The notes: generated by a model from the letters alone, not told the origin. Counted from the first letter of the stretch, positions 18,801 to 27,806 are shown. The stretch is DNA of 61,716 bases from an uncultured Ectothiorhodospiraceae bacterium (GCA_913055565.1 CAJXKP010000015.1:1-61716), one strand, 5' to 3'. Numbers and translations are program-made.

Positions 18801-21367
18801 CCCGCGAGCACAACCTCAAGGCCATCGACGTCGAGATACCGCGCAACCGGCTCACCGTGGTTACCGGCATCTCCGGCTCGGGCAAGAGCACGGTAGCCTT
18901 CGACATCCTGTTCAACGAGGGCCAGCGCCGCTACCTGGAATCACTCAACGCCTACGCCCGCCAGCTCGTACAGCCGGCGACACGCCCCGATGTCGACGCC
19001 ATCGACGGCATCCCCCCAACGGTCGCCATCGAGCAGCGCACCAGCCGCGGCGGCCGCAAAAGCACCGTCGCGACCATGACGGAGATCTACCACTTCCTGC
19101 GGCTATTATTCGTCCAGTTGGGGACCCAGCATTGCCCGGACTGCCGCATCCCGATCCGGGAGCAGACCAGCGAGGCCATCCTGGCGCAGCTGATCAGCGA
19201 CTACCGCGGCGAGAGCGTCCGGCTACTGGCGCCTATGGTCATCGCGCGCAAAGGCATCTACAACGAGCTCGCCCAATGGGCCGCCGGCAAGGGCTTTGAG
19301 AGCTTACGTGTGGACGGCGTTGACCAACCGACCGCTGACTGGCCGACACTCGACCGCTTCCGCGAGCACAGCATCGATCTGCCCGTCGCCCAGGTCAGCG
19401 TAACCCCGGACAGCGAGCGCCCCCTCCATAACGCCCTGTCCCAAGCGCTCAGCTACGGTAAGGGCACCATTCGAGTGAGCGGCGCCTCGGGCGAGACGCT
19501 GTTCTCCACCGAGCGGGCCTGCCCGGGATGCGGGCGCAGCTTTGAGGCGCTGGACCCGAGGCTGTTCTCGTACAACAGCAAGCACGGCTGGTGCCCCGAA
19601 TGCTACGGCACCGGCGAGGTACTGGCCGACTTCGACGCCGAGGTCACGGGCGAGGAGGCTCAATGGCAGGCAACGGCGGAGACCGATCCCACGCTTTGCC
19701 CAAGCTGTGATGGCCAGCGCCTCAACCGCGTGGCGCTCGCGGTCGGTTTCCGCGGCTGGTCCATCGGCGACTACACCGCCCAATCCGTTAGCGACGCCGC
19801 TGCGACCTTCGACAGCCTGGAGCTCGACGAGCGCCAGGCGGCCGTCGCGCGCGACATCCTGCCCGAGATCCGTAACCGTCTCGCCTTTCTCGCAGAGGTA
19901 GGCTTGGCCTACCTGACCCTCGATCGCGGGGCGCCAACGCTGTCCGGCGGCGAGGCCCAGCGCATCCGTCTGGCCGCTCAGCTCGGCTCCAATCTGCAGG
20001 GTGTTTGTTACGTCATGGACGAGCCCACCATCGGTCTGCATCCACGCGATAACCGCATGCTCCTGGACACGCTCGGTCGTCTTGAAGGCAAGGGCAATAC
20101 CATCGTCGTGGTCGAGCACGACGAGGACACGATCCGGCGCGCCGAGCACGTCATCGACCTCGGCCCGGGGGCCGGCGTGCAGGGCGGTCGTGTGGTAGCC
20201 GCCGGCACCGTCGATGAGCTCACCGCCAACCCGAACTCCATCACGGGACGCCATCTCAATGCGCCCCTGGCGCACCCCTTGCGCGGTACCCGGCGATACG
20301 ACGGCGACACCACGCCGCTTCGCATCGTTGGCGCCTATCGGCACAACCTGCGCTACACCGATGTCCGGTTACCACTGAACCAGCTCATCGCCGTAACCGG
20401 CGTCTCAGGCTCAGGGAAATCCACACTCGTGCGCGACGTGCTCTACCATAACCTCAACACGCGCCTCGACGGCGCGGCGAGCTCCTGGTACGGCTGCGAG
20501 CAGCTAGTCGGCTACGAGGGCATCGACCGGGTCCTGGAGGTCGACCAGAGCCCCATCGGCAAGACACCACGTTCCTGCCCGGCGACCTACGTCGGGTTCT
20601 GGGACGCCATTCGCGAGCTCTTCGCGCAGACGGAAGAGGCGACCGTCCGCGGCTACGGCGCGAGCCGATTCTCGTTCAATACCAAGGAGGGGCGCTGCCC
20701 GGCATGCGACGGCCAGGGCCGTCAGCGCATCGAGATGAACTTCCTGCCCGACGTCACTACGCCCTGCGACGAGTGCCACGGGCAACGCTTTACCCCGGAG
20801 ACACTAGCGGTTCAGTGGCGGGGCTACTCCATTGGCGACATCCTGCTGATGAGCGTCGACGAGGCCGTGGCGCTATTCAGTGCCCACCCCAAGATCCAGC
20901 ACCCACTTCAGCTACTCCAGGACACGGGACTCGGCTATCTCACCCTGGGCCAACAAAGCCCGACCCTGTCCGGCGGTGAGGCGCAACGGCTGAAGCTAGT
21001 CACCGAACTGGCCAAGGCGCGCCCGCGCAGCCGCCGGCCGACGCCGCATACGCTGTACGTCCTCGACGAGCCAACGGTCGGGCTGCACATGGCCGATGTC
21101 GACAAGCTAGCGCGCGTGCTCCATCGGCTGGTGGACGATGGCAACACCGTTGTGGTTATCGAGCACAACCTGGATATCGTCGCGGAGGCCGATTGGGTCA
21201 TCGACATGGGGCCGGAAGGCGGCGCGAGCGGGGGACAGTGCGTCGCTACGGGGACACCCGAAACCGTGGCCGCCGGCGACGCCGGCCATACGGCCCCGAT
21301 CCTCAGGGAATTCCTGGCCGAGCGCGGCACCTCGGCATCGCCCGCCGATACGCCCTCGGCCTCCTAG
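15839..21367 (+). CDS. uvrA: Double-length UvrA (tandem-fused excinuclease ABC subunit A)
   Basis: UvrA recognises bulky DNA lesions and loads UvrB in nucleotide excision repair. A usual UvrA has about 940 residues and two ATPase sites; this one has about 1842 residues and reads as two UvrA units end to end. Four P-loops are visible: GVSGSGKSS (~33-41), GVSGSGKST (~647), GISGSGKST (~1010) and GVSGSGKST (~1520). Four LSGGE signatures lie near residues 494, 844, 1368 and 1710. Each half has CxxC zinc modules ([37 protein letters not shown]). The join is near residue 950-985 (a proline-rich [11 protein letters not shown] linker). The ATG at 15839 starts the UvrA homology; a GTG at 15788 is upstream. 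Chlamydial UvrA is also double length. Confidence 0.93.
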   Translation: MSSSSIRIRGARQNNLRDLDLDIEPGQLVVLTGVSGSGKSSLAFDTIYAEGQRRYVETFSPYARQFLDRMDRAAADRIEGIPPAIAIDQTNPVRTSRSTVGTMTELNDHLKLLFARAATLYCRDCGRRVERDTPDGINARLLERAEGRRAIVRFRLAVPPNTTTDGLAELLAGQGYTRVTAVSATEVAVTQDRLRIEPERRERLIEALEAALHAGRGQVEVQILDAEREPETTHYFSSDLHCADCDSHYRDPVPNLFSFNSPMGACDHCRGFGRVMGIDYNRVIPDHRLSLAEGAIRPWQSGQSTACHDDLMWHARSRGVATDIPWRDLPEADRRWVLEGEGSWRSGRWYGVQRYFDWLERKSYKMHVRVLLSRYRSYDLCPQCHGARLQTEALCWRLGSREDADVVLGPAERAYPHGAQLPDERLRTLPGLSLHDIMQLPLAKTASLFDRIDLPAPLDDAASLLLDGIRGRLQYLNQVGLGYLTLDRQSRTLSGGEVQRINLTTALGTSLVNTLFVLDEPSIGLHARDMDRIIEVMLRLRDAGNTLLVVEHDPQVMLAADRVIDIGPGPGEHGGQIVFDGPPQALLDANDSLTSDYLAGRRRVAPTSAEAPQEPPTEWLTIRGARAHNLRNLDVALPLNRLVVVSGVSGSGKSTLMVDSLHRGICQQRGHPTEQPGDHDAIEGHEQIDDTVLIDQAPIGKSTRSNPASYVGAFDAIRKAFVKEPLARERGYTVGTFSFNSGQGRCPTCGGNGFEHIEMQFLSDVYLRCSDCDGRRFRDAILEVTLPPSRGVDDHPRSIADVLALTVTEATRFFADYPAVQRALEPLAGVGLGYLRLGQSVPTLSGGEAQRLKLAGYLAKAGRRRRDQERLLFLFDEPTTGLHFRDVAVLIDALRRLITAGHSVIVIEHNLDIMQAADWLVDLGPEGGDAGGELLAADTPTNVARQDSPTGRALAAYSAPRQRPSPAPQVAETPASYQASDAIRIHQAREHNLKAIDVEIPRNRLTVVTGISGSGKSTVAFDILFNEGQRRYLESLNAYARQLVQPATRPDVDAIDGIPPTVAIEQRTSRGGRKSTVATMTEIYHFLRLLFVQLGTQHCPDCRIPIREQTSEAILAQLISDYRGESVRLLAPMVIARKGIYNELAQWAAGKGFESLRVDGVDQPTADWPTLDRFREHSIDLPVAQVSVTPDSERPLHNALSQALSYGKGTIRVSGASGETLFSTERACPGCGRSFEALDPRLFSYNSKHGWCPECYGTGEVLADFDAEVTGEEAQWQATAETDPTLCPSCDGQRLNRVALAVGFRGWSIGDYTAQSVSDAAATFDSLELDERQAAVARDILPEIRNRLAFLAEVGLAYLTLDRGAPTLSGGEAQRIRLAAQLGSNLQGVCYVMDEPTIGLHPRDNRMLLDTLGRLEGKGNTIVVVEHDEDTIRRAEHVIDLGPGAGVQGGRVVAAGTVDELTANPNSITGRHLNAPLAHPLRGTRRYDGDTTPLRIVGAYRHNLRYTDVRLPLNQLIAVTGVSGSGKSTLVRDVLYHNLNTRLDGAASSWYGCEQLVGYEGIDRVLEVDQSPIGKTPRSCPATYVGFWDAIRELFAQTEEATVRGYGASRFSFNTKEGRCPACDGQGRQRIEMNFLPDVTTPCDECHGQRFTPETLAVQWRGYSIGDILLMSVDEAVALFSAHPKIQHPLQLLQDTGLGYLTLGQQSPTLSGGEAQRLKLVTELAKARPRSRRPTPHTLYVLDEPTVGLHMADVDKLARVLHRLVDDGNTVVVIEHNLDIVAEADWVIDMGPEGGASGGQCVATGTPETVAAGDAGHTAPILREFLAERGTSASPADTPSAS

Positions 21368-21387
21368 GCAGACGGACTCGGCGCCGC

Positions 21388-21786
21388 TCAGTCGCGCTCG
21401 CGCTTAAACCGCGCCAGCCGGCGGCGATCCCGCCGATCGGGGCGGTGGTCCATATGCGGCATGGCCGCGTGGACCGAGCGCTTCTGGGCACGCACCTGCT
21501 CCCGGCGCTCGACGCTCTCCGGCGTCTCCGTGTACAGCTGCTGCGCCTCGGACGCCGGACCGCGCTTGTCCGCGACGGCCTCGACATGCACCACGAACTC
21601 ATAGGCCTCTTTGGTGACGGCGATCCGCTGGCCCGCGCGTACCTCCTTGGCGGGCTTGCCCTTCGCGCCGTTCACGGTGACCTTGCCGCCCTTAATGGCA
21701 TCCGCCGCTAGCCGGCGGGTCTTGAAAAAGCGCGCCGCCCACAGCCACAGATCCAGTCGAACGGCGCTGTCTTGCTTAGTGCCCAT
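21388..21786 (-). CDS. hslR: Heat-shock protein 15, S4-domain RNA-binding protein
   Basis: Small S4-domain protein that binds 50S subunits carrying stalled peptidyl-tRNA. The start is the ATG at 21786 (MGTKQDSAVRLDLWLWAARFFKTR), giving 132 residues; an in-frame extension to 21840 is not supported. The S4 motif RLDLWLWAARFFKTRRLAADAIKGGKVTVNG is at residues 9-39, followed by the AKGKPAKEVRAGQRI strand and a basic C-terminal tail rich in Arg. It overlaps the end of the CBS-domain gene by 11 bases, so the two are translated from one mRNA. Family assignment is clear; the role is inferred from E. coli HslR. Confidence 0.88.
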   Translation of the reverse strand: MGTKQDSAVRLDLWLWAARFFKTRRLAADAIKGGKVTVNGAKGKPAKEVRAGQRIAVTKEAYEFVVHVEAVADKRGPASEAQQLYTETPESVERREQVRAQKRSVHAAMPHMDHRPDRRDRRRLARFKRERD

Positions 21787-22219
21787 AGCCGCCCGATATA
21801 TACTCGGTGAGCTCGCTGATCTCGGCGTCGCGCGCCTCAACGAGCGTATTGGTCAGATCGCGGATCGAGATCATCCCCAGAACGCGCTCGCCGTCCAGGA
21901 CCGGGAGATGCCGGCAGCCGACCTGATTCACCAGCTGCAGCGCCTCCTCGACGATCATCGTGGGCGTGAGGGTAGCCAAACGCCGGGTCATCACATCCTC
22001 CAGGCGGGTTACCTTATGGTCGAGCCCACCATCGATCACCCGGCGAAGCACATCGCGCTCCGTGAACATCCCCATGAGCCGCTCCTCGGGATCGAAGATC
22101 ATAACGGCACCGATGTTCTCGCGATTCATCAGGCGGACCGCGTCGGCCACGGAGTCATCCGGACCAAGGGCATGGATACCCCGCTTGACCGCCAACAGTT
22201 CACTAATCCGCCGCTCCAT
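21776..22219 (-). CDS. Two-CBS-domain protein
   Basis: A 147-residue cytosolic protein made only of a CBS pair (Bateman module), which binds adenosine nucleotides in many families. The first CBS runs over about residues 8-62, with GPDDSVADAVRLMNRENIGAVMI. The second covers about residues 75-130, with LTPTMIVEEALQLVNQVGCRHLPVLDGERVLGMISIRDL. There is no attached enzyme domain, so it is probably a regulatory or energy-sensing subunit with an unknown partner. It sits upstream of and overlaps hslR and lies 42 bases after rraA, all on the minus strand. That makes a probable three-gene transcript rraA-CBS-hslR. Confidence 0.88.
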   Translation of the reverse strand: MERRISELLAVKRGIHALGPDDSVADAVRLMNRENIGAVMIFDPEERLMGMFTERDVLRRVIDGGLDHKVTRLEDVMTRRLATLTPTMIVEEALQLVNQVGCRHLPVLDGERVLGMISIRDLTNTLVEARDAEISELTEYISGGYGH

Positions 22220-22261
22220 AATGCCTCCCCTTAAGCCACAGTCACCCGAGCGCGAGCGTTA

Positions 22262-22738
22262 CTACAGGCGCTGACGGCTACAGATCACACCATCCTCATC
22301 CGCGTAGAGCCAGTTACCCGGCTCAATGGTCACACCGGCGACGGTGACGGCCGTATTGCGCTCGCCGGCACCCCGCTTCACGCTCTTGCGCGGATGCGTA
22401 TTCAGAGCGCGCACCCCGAGATTAAGCCCCGAGAGCGCGACGCTATCCCGCACGCAGCCATAGACCAGGACGGCGGCCCAGCCATGGCTAACGGCCATCT
22501 CGCCGAGATTGTCCCCTAGCAGGGCACACCGCATCGAGCCGCCGCCGTCCACCACGAGCACACCCCCGTCACCGGGCGTTTCTAGAGTATCACGCACCAG
22601 CGAGTTATCCTCGAAGCAGCTAACGGTCGTGGCTGGCCCCTCGAAACGCCGACAGCCACCGTAGTCGACAAACATCGGGGCCAGCGCCTCAACGGCCTCG
22701 CCATGAGCGTCACAGAGATCGGTTATCGGGGTTGGCAT
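22262..22738 (-). CDS. rraA: RraA-family protein (RNase E regulator / HMG-CHA aldolase fold)
   Basis: The 158-residue protein matches RraA, a trimer that binds and inhibits RNase E in E. coli; the same fold includes class II aldolases and oxaloacetate decarboxylases. Diagnostic parts are the N-terminal TDLCDAHGE, the ligand-site block [26 protein letters not shown], and [20 protein letters not shown] element lies ahead of the ATG, and a TATAAC hexamer upstream on this strand is a possible -10 box. Divergent from the phosphoribulokinase-like gene, with about 210 bases between. Length and motif order favour RraA over aldolases, but the partner cannot be verified from sequence. Confidence 0.85.
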   Translation of the reverse strand: MPTPITDLCDAHGEAVEALAPMFVDYGGCRRFEGPATTVSCFEDNSLVRDTLETPGDGGVLVVDGGGSMRCALLGDNLGEMAVSHGWAAVLVYGCVRDSVALSGLNLGVRALNTHPRKSVKRGAGERNTAVTVAGVTIEPGNWLYADEDGVICSRQRL

Positions 22739-22893
22739 GCTCGCTTCCTTTATCGTTATATCGGCAAACTAACGCCGCACCCCACGGGAGGCAATACCGC
22801 TTGGGCCGCCTCGACGCCGGGATGAGCGAATAGCACCGATCCCAGCAACCGGCAGGCTGCCAACAGCCCCATCGTTCTGCCCTGCCAACGCAG

Positions 22894-22921
22894 TTGACAG
22901 GATCGCGGCTTCGTCCAGAAT
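22894..22921 (+). promoter_or_regulatory. Sigma-70 promoter for the phosphoribulokinase-like gene
   Basis: A perfect -35 box TTGACA (22894-22899), a 16-base spacer and CAGAAT (22916-22921, four of six matches) lie 27 bases before the ATG at 22949. This leaves a leader of only about 20 bases. It probably drives the downstream plus-strand cluster at least in part. Confidence 0.5.
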
Positions 22922-22948
22922 CTCGTGGGCACGTTTAACGGGGGCCCC

Positions 22949-23974
22949 ATGAACCAGGGCGATGGCAACCCGACCGAGACCGGCACGAATCGCGACCTTC
23001 GCGCCATGCTAGGCGGTCTACGCCGGCCTGTCCTGGTGGGCGTGTCCGGCGACAGCGGCAGCGGTAAGACCACCTATAGCGACGGCATCGCCCGTGTGCT
23101 CGGCCCCGAGCTGGTGACCTCCTTTAGTCTGGACGGCTACCACAAGGAGGATCGCGATCAGCGCCGCCGTAGCGGTCGCTCACCACTGGATCCGCGCGCG
23201 AACGAGCTCGATCTCGCGCGCCAGCACCTGGATCGGCTGCGCGAGGGGCGCTCCGTATCCGTGCCGGTCTACGATCACAGCACGGGACGCTTCGCCACAC
23301 CGCGCCTGCTCCGGCCCTTCCCCGTCGTCATCGTTGAGGGGCTGCACGCGCTCTACCCTGAGATACTCCCCGCGCTGGACTTCAGCATCTACGTCGACAC
23401 GGACTCGAACGTCAAATGGCGCTGGAAGCTCGAACGCGATACCCAGGTGCGCGGTTACGACCACGACAGTGCCTATCGCGAGATGAACCAACGCGAGACC
23501 GATTACAGGCGCTGGATCGACTTCCAGAAGACCAATGCCGACGTCGTCATCCGCATCCACGACAGCGAGATGGCATCACTTGCCGTGGACGAGTACACCG
23601 GCGAGGTACCGCCCGACTGCCATCACATGGAGATCATCACAACGCCGACGAACTCGCCGCTGCCGCCCCTCCACTTACCGGTGGACCTCAACAACATGAC
23701 CCAAAGCCAGGCCATGCCCTTTATGCTCGCCAACGTCCCCTCCAGCTACTGGGGACGCCGCGTTAACGTGGTCCATATCGATGGCATCATGCCCAAGCGC
23801 GCCCTTGGTGAGTTGGAGCGAGATATCATGCGGCTGGCGGGCATCCCGGCGGCCGCGCAGACGGCAAGCCAGCGCTCCGCGGCCATTCTGTTTACTCAGC
23901 TCCTCGTTGTCTGGCCCTTTATCGGCCGACTGATCGCGCTAGCGCAGCAAGATCTTGCCTCGGGAGCCGATTGA
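22949..23974 (+). CDS. Phosphoribulokinase/uridine-kinase family kinase
   Basis: A 341-residue P-loop kinase. The start is the ATG at 22949 with GGGGG just upstream; a GTG at 22925 is possible. The body follows phosphoribulokinase (PRK) of the plant/cyanobacterial length class: P-loop GDSGSGKTT, FSLDGYHKEDR, SPLDPRANELDLA, VPVYDHSTGRF, the Walker-B-like VVIVEGLHALYP, and FSIYVDTDSNVKWRWKLERD. Two differences from classical PRK are visible. The redox-active P-loop Cys is Ser, and the usual L-D-D-Y-H reads L-D-G-Y-H. A hydrophobic C-terminal stretch (ILFTQLLVVWPFIGRLI) is also unusual. True PRK makes ribulose 1,5-bisphosphate; here the substrate is uncertain. It opens the cluster that ends with the RuBisCO-like protein. 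Confidence 0.75.
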   Translation: MNQGDGNPTETGTNRDLRAMLGGLRRPVLVGVSGDSGSGKTTYSDGIARVLGPELVTSFSLDGYHKEDRDQRRRSGRSPLDPRANELDLARQHLDRLREGRSVSVPVYDHSTGRFATPRLLRPFPVVIVEGLHALYPEILPALDFSIYVDTDSNVKWRWKLERDTQVRGYDHDSAYREMNQRETDYRRWIDFQKTNADVVIRIHDSEMASLAVDEYTGEVPPDCHHMEIITTPTNSPLPPLHLPVDLNNMTQSQAMPFMLANVPSSYWGRRVNVVHIDGIMPKRALGELERDIMRLAGIPAAAQTASQRSAAILFTQLLVVWPFIGRLIALAQQDLASGAD

Positions 23975-24028
23975 TACGGCCCCCGCAGCCGCCCACGATA
24001 CGCCCACAGCGGTCTAATGGAGCTCGCC

Positions 24029-25129
24029 ATGCCTCGCCCACGAACCGATTCTGAGATTACCGCCAGGATGCGTGAGCTGCTCAATCAACACGCGGACCTG
24101 GCGAAGCAGCTAGGCTCGCTCAGCAGTGAGCTAAGCGAGGGGATCGAGGCGCTAACAGGCGGGCATGCGGATCAGACGACTGCTACCGCGCGTCACGTCG
24201 ACCTCGACCGCGTCTTGGAACTGCTCGGTGGGCTCGCCGTCGCCCCCACCGAGTCCGATGCCGTCGAGATCGTCATCAGCGCGGCACGCGAGCTACTACC
24301 CGGCACCCAGGGCGCGCTGTGCCGTACCGTCGAGGGCGGCGCGGGCATGGCCACCGTGGGCGTCTGGGATCTCGATCAGCAGTGGAACCGGCCGTACGGG
24401 CAGAGCGTCGGTAGCCAGGGGCCAGAGGGCATTACCCGGCGGGTCAGCGATGGCCCATCGGGCAGCGCCGAGGTCTTTGCCATTGGCGGCTTCGGCTTGG
24501 CCATGGGCGAACTGCGGGTATGGAGCGGTAGCGAGAGCGAGTTCCCCGAGCGCGCGGAACGCCATGGCCGCAGCGAACTACTCGCGCGCAGTGCCGGCCT
24601 CGTGCTGGCGGGCATGTATTTGCAGCGCTGCCTACGTCACAGCGGCATCTTCGATCCCCTCACCGAGCTCTATAGCCGCGGCTATCTCCATGAGAACCTA
24701 GGGCGCGAGATCGCTCGTAGTCGCTCTAACACGGCACCACTGAGCCTGCTGATGATCGATGTCGATCAGTTCGGCCCCTTTAACGACAGCTACGGCCCCG
24801 AGGCGGGCGATCGCATGCTGCGGGCCATTGCCGACTGCCTGCGGCAGCAATCGCGGCCGTCCGATATCGCCTGCCGCTATTCGGGGGAACGATTCGCCGT
24901 GCTCTTAGCGGAGGCGGACAGCGACAGCGCGTGGCGGCAGGCCGAGGCGCTGCGTCGCCGCATCGCTGAGCTCAGCGTCCATGGTGGCGGCATTACGGTA
25001 TCCGGTGGCCTGGCTGCCTATCCGGACCATGGCGACACCACAGCGCGCCTCGTCAACGCCACCGAAGGCGCGATCATCGCGGCTCGCCATCTCGGCGGCA
25101 ACCGTATTCAGATCGCGACCTCGGACTGA
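24029..25129 (+). CDS. GAF-like/GGDEF protein with degenerate active site
   Basis: A 366-residue cytosolic protein. The start at 24029 is chosen because GGAG lies six bases upstream; an ATG at 24017 is also in frame. The N-terminal ~45 residues are helical, about residues 55-200 look like a GAF-type sensor, and residues ~210-366 are a GGDEF domain (FDPLTELYSRGYLHENL, LLMIDVDQFGPFNDSYG). The catalytic loop reads SGERF instead of GGDEF or GGEEF, so diguanylate cyclase activity is doubtful. An inhibitory-site R-x-x-D (RPSD) is kept at the right distance before it, so c-di-GMP binding is possible. It lies between the PRK-like gene and the transporter, only 13 bases before the latter. Confidence 0.85.
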   Translation: MPRPRTDSEITARMRELLNQHADLAKQLGSLSSELSEGIEALTGGHADQTTATARHVDLDRVLELLGGLAVAPTESDAVEIVISAARELLPGTQGALCRTVEGGAGMATVGVWDLDQQWNRPYGQSVGSQGPEGITRRVSDGPSGSAEVFAIGGFGLAMGELRVWSGSESEFPERAERHGRSELLARSAGLVLAGMYLQRCLRHSGIFDPLTELYSRGYLHENLGREIARSRSNTAPLSLLMIDVDQFGPFNDSYGPEAGDRMLRAIADCLRQQSRPSDIACRYSGERFAVLLAEADSDSAWRQAEALRRRIAELSVHGGGITVSGGLAAYPDHGDTTARLVNATEGAIIAARHLGGNRIQIATSD

Positions 25130-25142
25130 GACCGCTCGCGGC

Positions 25143-26033
25143 GTGACAGCATCGCCGTTCAGTGCGCGTACCCGACTGTTCCAGGGCGCCGCCTTCGTCC
25201 TCGCCTCGGAGGCCTTACTGGCGGTCATGGCCGCGATCATCAAGCATCTCGCCCTGGAGCTACCCAATGAGATGCTGGTGTTCTTCCGCAACCTGTTCGG
25301 GTTGGTGGTCGTTACCCCCATCGCCCTGCGCCACGGGCCTCGGGCTCTCGTCACAAGGCGCCTGCACCTGCATCTACTGCGCGCCATCGCCGGCGTGGGC
25401 GCCATGTATTGCTACTTCTACACCATTAGCAGCATCCCGCTCGCCCAAGCGGTGCTATTCAAGCTAACGGCACCATTTTTCATCCCGCTTATCGCGCTGG
25501 CATGGCTCGGCGAGCGTCTGCCGCCGACGACACTCGTCGCTATCGCCGTTGGCTTTGTTGGTGTGGCACTCATACTGCAACCGGGCCTGACCGGCATCCC
25601 GCCAGCGGCGGTGATTGGTCTAATCGGTGCCGCCCTCGCCGGCGGCGCCAAGGTCGCCATCCGAGCCATGGGAGCCACCGAGCCGGCCCCCCGGATCGTG
25701 TTCTACTTCGGCAGCCTCGCCACCCTCGTCAGTGCCACCCCCCTGATCTGGGCCTGGCAGACACCGACGCTGGCGGCCCTGGCATGGCTGGCTCTAATGG
25801 GGGTGTCGGCCACCAGCGCCCAATTGCTACTCACGCGCGCCTACAGCATCGCGCCGGCGGGCCGGATCGGGCCGTTCAGCTACGTTGCGGTGGTCTACAG
25901 CTCATTGCTTGGCTGGCTCGTCTGGGGCGAGATACCGAAACTCCTTACCGTCGCCGGAAGCCTATTGATTACGGCAGCAGGCATCCTCACGCTCTACCAG
26001 CCCCAACCCGACCAAGGCGCCCGCGTTAGCTAG
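25143..26033 (+). CDS. EamA-family (DMT superfamily) transporter
   Basis: A 296-residue inner-membrane protein with about ten predicted helices made of two EamA repeats. The repeats are seen in the paired glycine- and proline-rich ends LAQAVLFKLTAPFFIPLIALAWLGERL (first half) and RIGPFSYVAVVYSSLLGWLVWGEIP (second half). The start is taken as the GTG at 25143, 13 bases after the GGDEF gene; the open frame continues upstream only as a shadow. Family members export or import small metabolites such as amino acids, sugars or S-adenosylmethionine. The substrate is unknown, but the position 34 bases before the RuBisCO-like gene suggests a link with methylthio-sugar or related metabolites. Confidence 0.85.
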   Translation: MTASPFSARTRLFQGAAFVLASEALLAVMAAIIKHLALELPNEMLVFFRNLFGLVVVTPIALRHGPRALVTRRLHLHLLRAIAGVGAMYCYFYTISSIPLAQAVLFKLTAPFFIPLIALAWLGERLPPTTLVAIAVGFVGVALILQPGLTGIPPAAVIGLIGAALAGGAKVAIRAMGATEPAPRIVFYFGSLATLVSATPLIWAWQTPTLAALAWLALMGVSATSAQLLLTRAYSIAPAGRIGPFSYVAVVYSSLLGWLVWGEIPKLLTVAGSLLITAAGILTLYQPQPDQGARVS

Positions 26034-26067
26034 ACGCGGTCCGCCCCGGCCCCGGAGAATCGCCGAC

Positions 26068-27153
26068 ATGAGCGAGCGCCTGCGCGTTACCTACGAGCTG
26101 AGCCCCGAGACGGACGAGGCGCCACGTGCCAAGGCCGAAGACATCGCCTACGAGCAAACGGTGGAGCTGCCGCCAGCGGCCACCCCGGCAGCGCTCAACG
26201 ATTGGGTACCGGGTGAGATTGAGGCCCTTGAGCCCATCGATAACGGGCGCTGGCAGACCATCATCGCCTTCCACCCCAGCCTCGCGGCCGGCGAGCTAAC
26301 GCAGACACTCAACCTCATTTTCGGCAACATCTCGCTCAAGCGCGGCATCCGGATCAAGGCAGTGGACTGGCCAAGCTCCCTGTTGCGGACGCTCGCTGGG
26401 CCGCGCTACGGCATCCAAGGGTGGCGCGAGCTGACCGGCGTCCATGACCGCGCCCTCGCCGCCACTGCCCTTAAACCCGTCGGCCTATCGGCCGCTAGCC
26501 TTGCCGAGCGCGCCGCTGCCTTCGCGCGCGGCGGCATGGATATCATTAAGGACGATCACGGCATTACCGATCAGGCGCACGCCCCGTTTGCCGAGCGTGT
26601 GCCCCGCTGTCGCGACGCCGTCGGCGACACCAGCCTCTACGTGCCCAACGTCACCGCCGCTTGGCCACTCATGATCGAACGCGCTGAGCAAGCGCGCGCC
26701 GCCGGCTGCCGCGCCGTCCTAGTCAGCCCCATGCTGACGGGCCTCGACGCCCCGCGCTGGCTGCAGGCGGAACTCGGGCTCACCGTCATGGCCCATCCAT
26801 CGCTAACGGGTGGCTATCTGCAACCCGGCCATGGCTTCGCCCCCGAGATCCTGCTCGGCGATATCTTCCGGCTTGCCGGCGCCGACGCCGTGATCTATCC
26901 CAATACCGGCAGCCGCTTCGGGCTCACCCCGGGCGAATGCGAAGCCATTAACCATCAGCTACGCGCTGACAGCGGTATCGCTAAGCCCGCCATGCCCACG
27001 CCGGCCGGTGGCATCGACCTCGCACAGGCGGGTGCTTGGGCGCACCACTACGGGCTGGATACCATTCTGCTACTGGGTGGCAGTCTCTACGCCAGCGGCG
27101 ATATCAAGACGGCGACCCGCGATCTCATCGCGGCCATTGGGGCACAACCATGA
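26068..27153 (+). CDS. RuBisCO-like protein (form IV type)
   Basis: A 361-residue RuBisCO large-subunit homologue, shorter than true RuBisCO (~460). The barrel core is clear: LKPVGLS with Lys136 (RuBisCO Lys175), then GGMDIIKDDH where Lys161 and Asp163 match the carbamate Lys201 and Asp203. Glu204 is replaced by His164, and MAHPSLTGG supplies a conserved His. Loop 6, which should carry Lys334, reads NTGSRFG, and the SGG phosphate motif is PAGG. These changes argue against CO2 fixation. In Rhodospirillum rubrum a RuBisCO-like protein isomerises 5-methylthioribulose 1-phosphate in the MTA-isoprenoid shunt. The stop overlaps the cupin start by ATGA, matching that pathway. GGAGAA precedes the ATG. 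Confidence 0.88.
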   Translation: MSERLRVTYELSPETDEAPRAKAEDIAYEQTVELPPAATPAALNDWVPGEIEALEPIDNGRWQTIIAFHPSLAAGELTQTLNLIFGNISLKRGIRIKAVDWPSSLLRTLAGPRYGIQGWRELTGVHDRALAATALKPVGLSAASLAERAAAFARGGMDIIKDDHGITDQAHAPFAERVPRCRDAVGDTSLYVPNVTAAWPLMIERAEQARAAGCRAVLVSPMLTGLDAPRWLQAELGLTVMAHPSLTGGYLQPGHGFAPEILLGDIFRLAGADAVIYPNTGSRFGLTPGECEAINHQLRADSGIAKPAMPTPAGGIDLAQAGAWAHHYGLDTILLLGGSLYASGDIKTATRDLIAAIGAQP

Positions 27154-27617
27154 GCGAGTTCAGCGACCAGTCCAAGGTCATCAATGCCCACAGCTACCGC
27201 TGGGAGGGCGTGCCGGTCCGCGAGTACAAGACGGACGGCACGCACTTCCGCGACGTCACCCGTCAGACCCTGCTCGGCGAAGGCGACCATGAGCAGGCCC
27301 TGAACTTCGTGACCCGCTACTTCGAGATCCAGCCCGGCGGCTACTCGACCCTGGAGCGTCACGACCATCCGCACTCGGTGGTGGTCCTACGCGGGCAGGG
27401 GGAGGTCATCCTGCAGGACCGCGTCGAGGCACTGTCGCCCCATGACGTGGTCTACATCGCGCCGCAGACGGTGCATCAGTTCCACGTTACGGGCGACGAG
27501 CCACTGGGCTTTCTCTGCATCGTCGATCGCGAGCGCGACCGACCCCAGCTCCCCGACGATAACGAGGCGGCGGCCCTGGCCCAAGTGGACGCCGTGGCGC
27601 AACGGCTAAAACGCTGA
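27150..27617 (+). CDS. Cupin protein, candidate methylthioxylulose-phosphate methylsulfurylase
   Basis: A 155-residue single-domain cupin. Motif 1 reads ...GGYSTLERHDHPHSVVVLRGQG, with likely metal ligands His71, His73 and perhaps His75. Motif 2 has SPHDVVYIAPQTVHQF with His109. The start is the ATG at 27150, whose first four bases ATGA overlap the RuBisCO-like stop, giving tight coupling. In the R. rubrum MTA-isoprenoid shunt a cupin neighbour of the RuBisCO-like protein cleaves 1-methylthioxylulose 5-phosphate to 1-deoxyxylulose 5-phosphate and methanethiol. Position and domain make that the best hypothesis here, but cupins are diverse and the reaction is inference. Confidence 0.8.
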   Translation: MSEFSDQSKVINAHSYRWEGVPVREYKTDGTHFRDVTRQTLLGEGDHEQALNFVTRYFEIQPGGYSTLERHDHPHSVVVLRGQGEVILQDRVEALSPHDVVYIAPQTVHQFHVTGDEPLGFLCIVDRERDRPQLPDDNEAAALAQVDAVAQRLKR

Positions 27618-27806
27618 CGTCCTCGACGCCGGCCCGAACCGGTCTGGGCGAGGCGCTGCACGATTCGCACGCGCCCTGGCCAATGGACGCGCGCGCGGCG
27701 CCGGTTTGGCCGGCACCGCTGTGGTGGCTGGGCAGTCGGGCGTTACGGCGCCGGCGGCGCACGCCCATCGGTCCCGGCGGGCGCGCGAGTATCCGGCAGC
27801 GTATAC

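Noticed and set aside
27695..27719. A ten-pair hairpin (one mismatch) between the convergent cupin and thioredoxin-like genes as a terminator
   Set aside because: There is no T-run on either strand, so it is not called as a rho-independent terminator.
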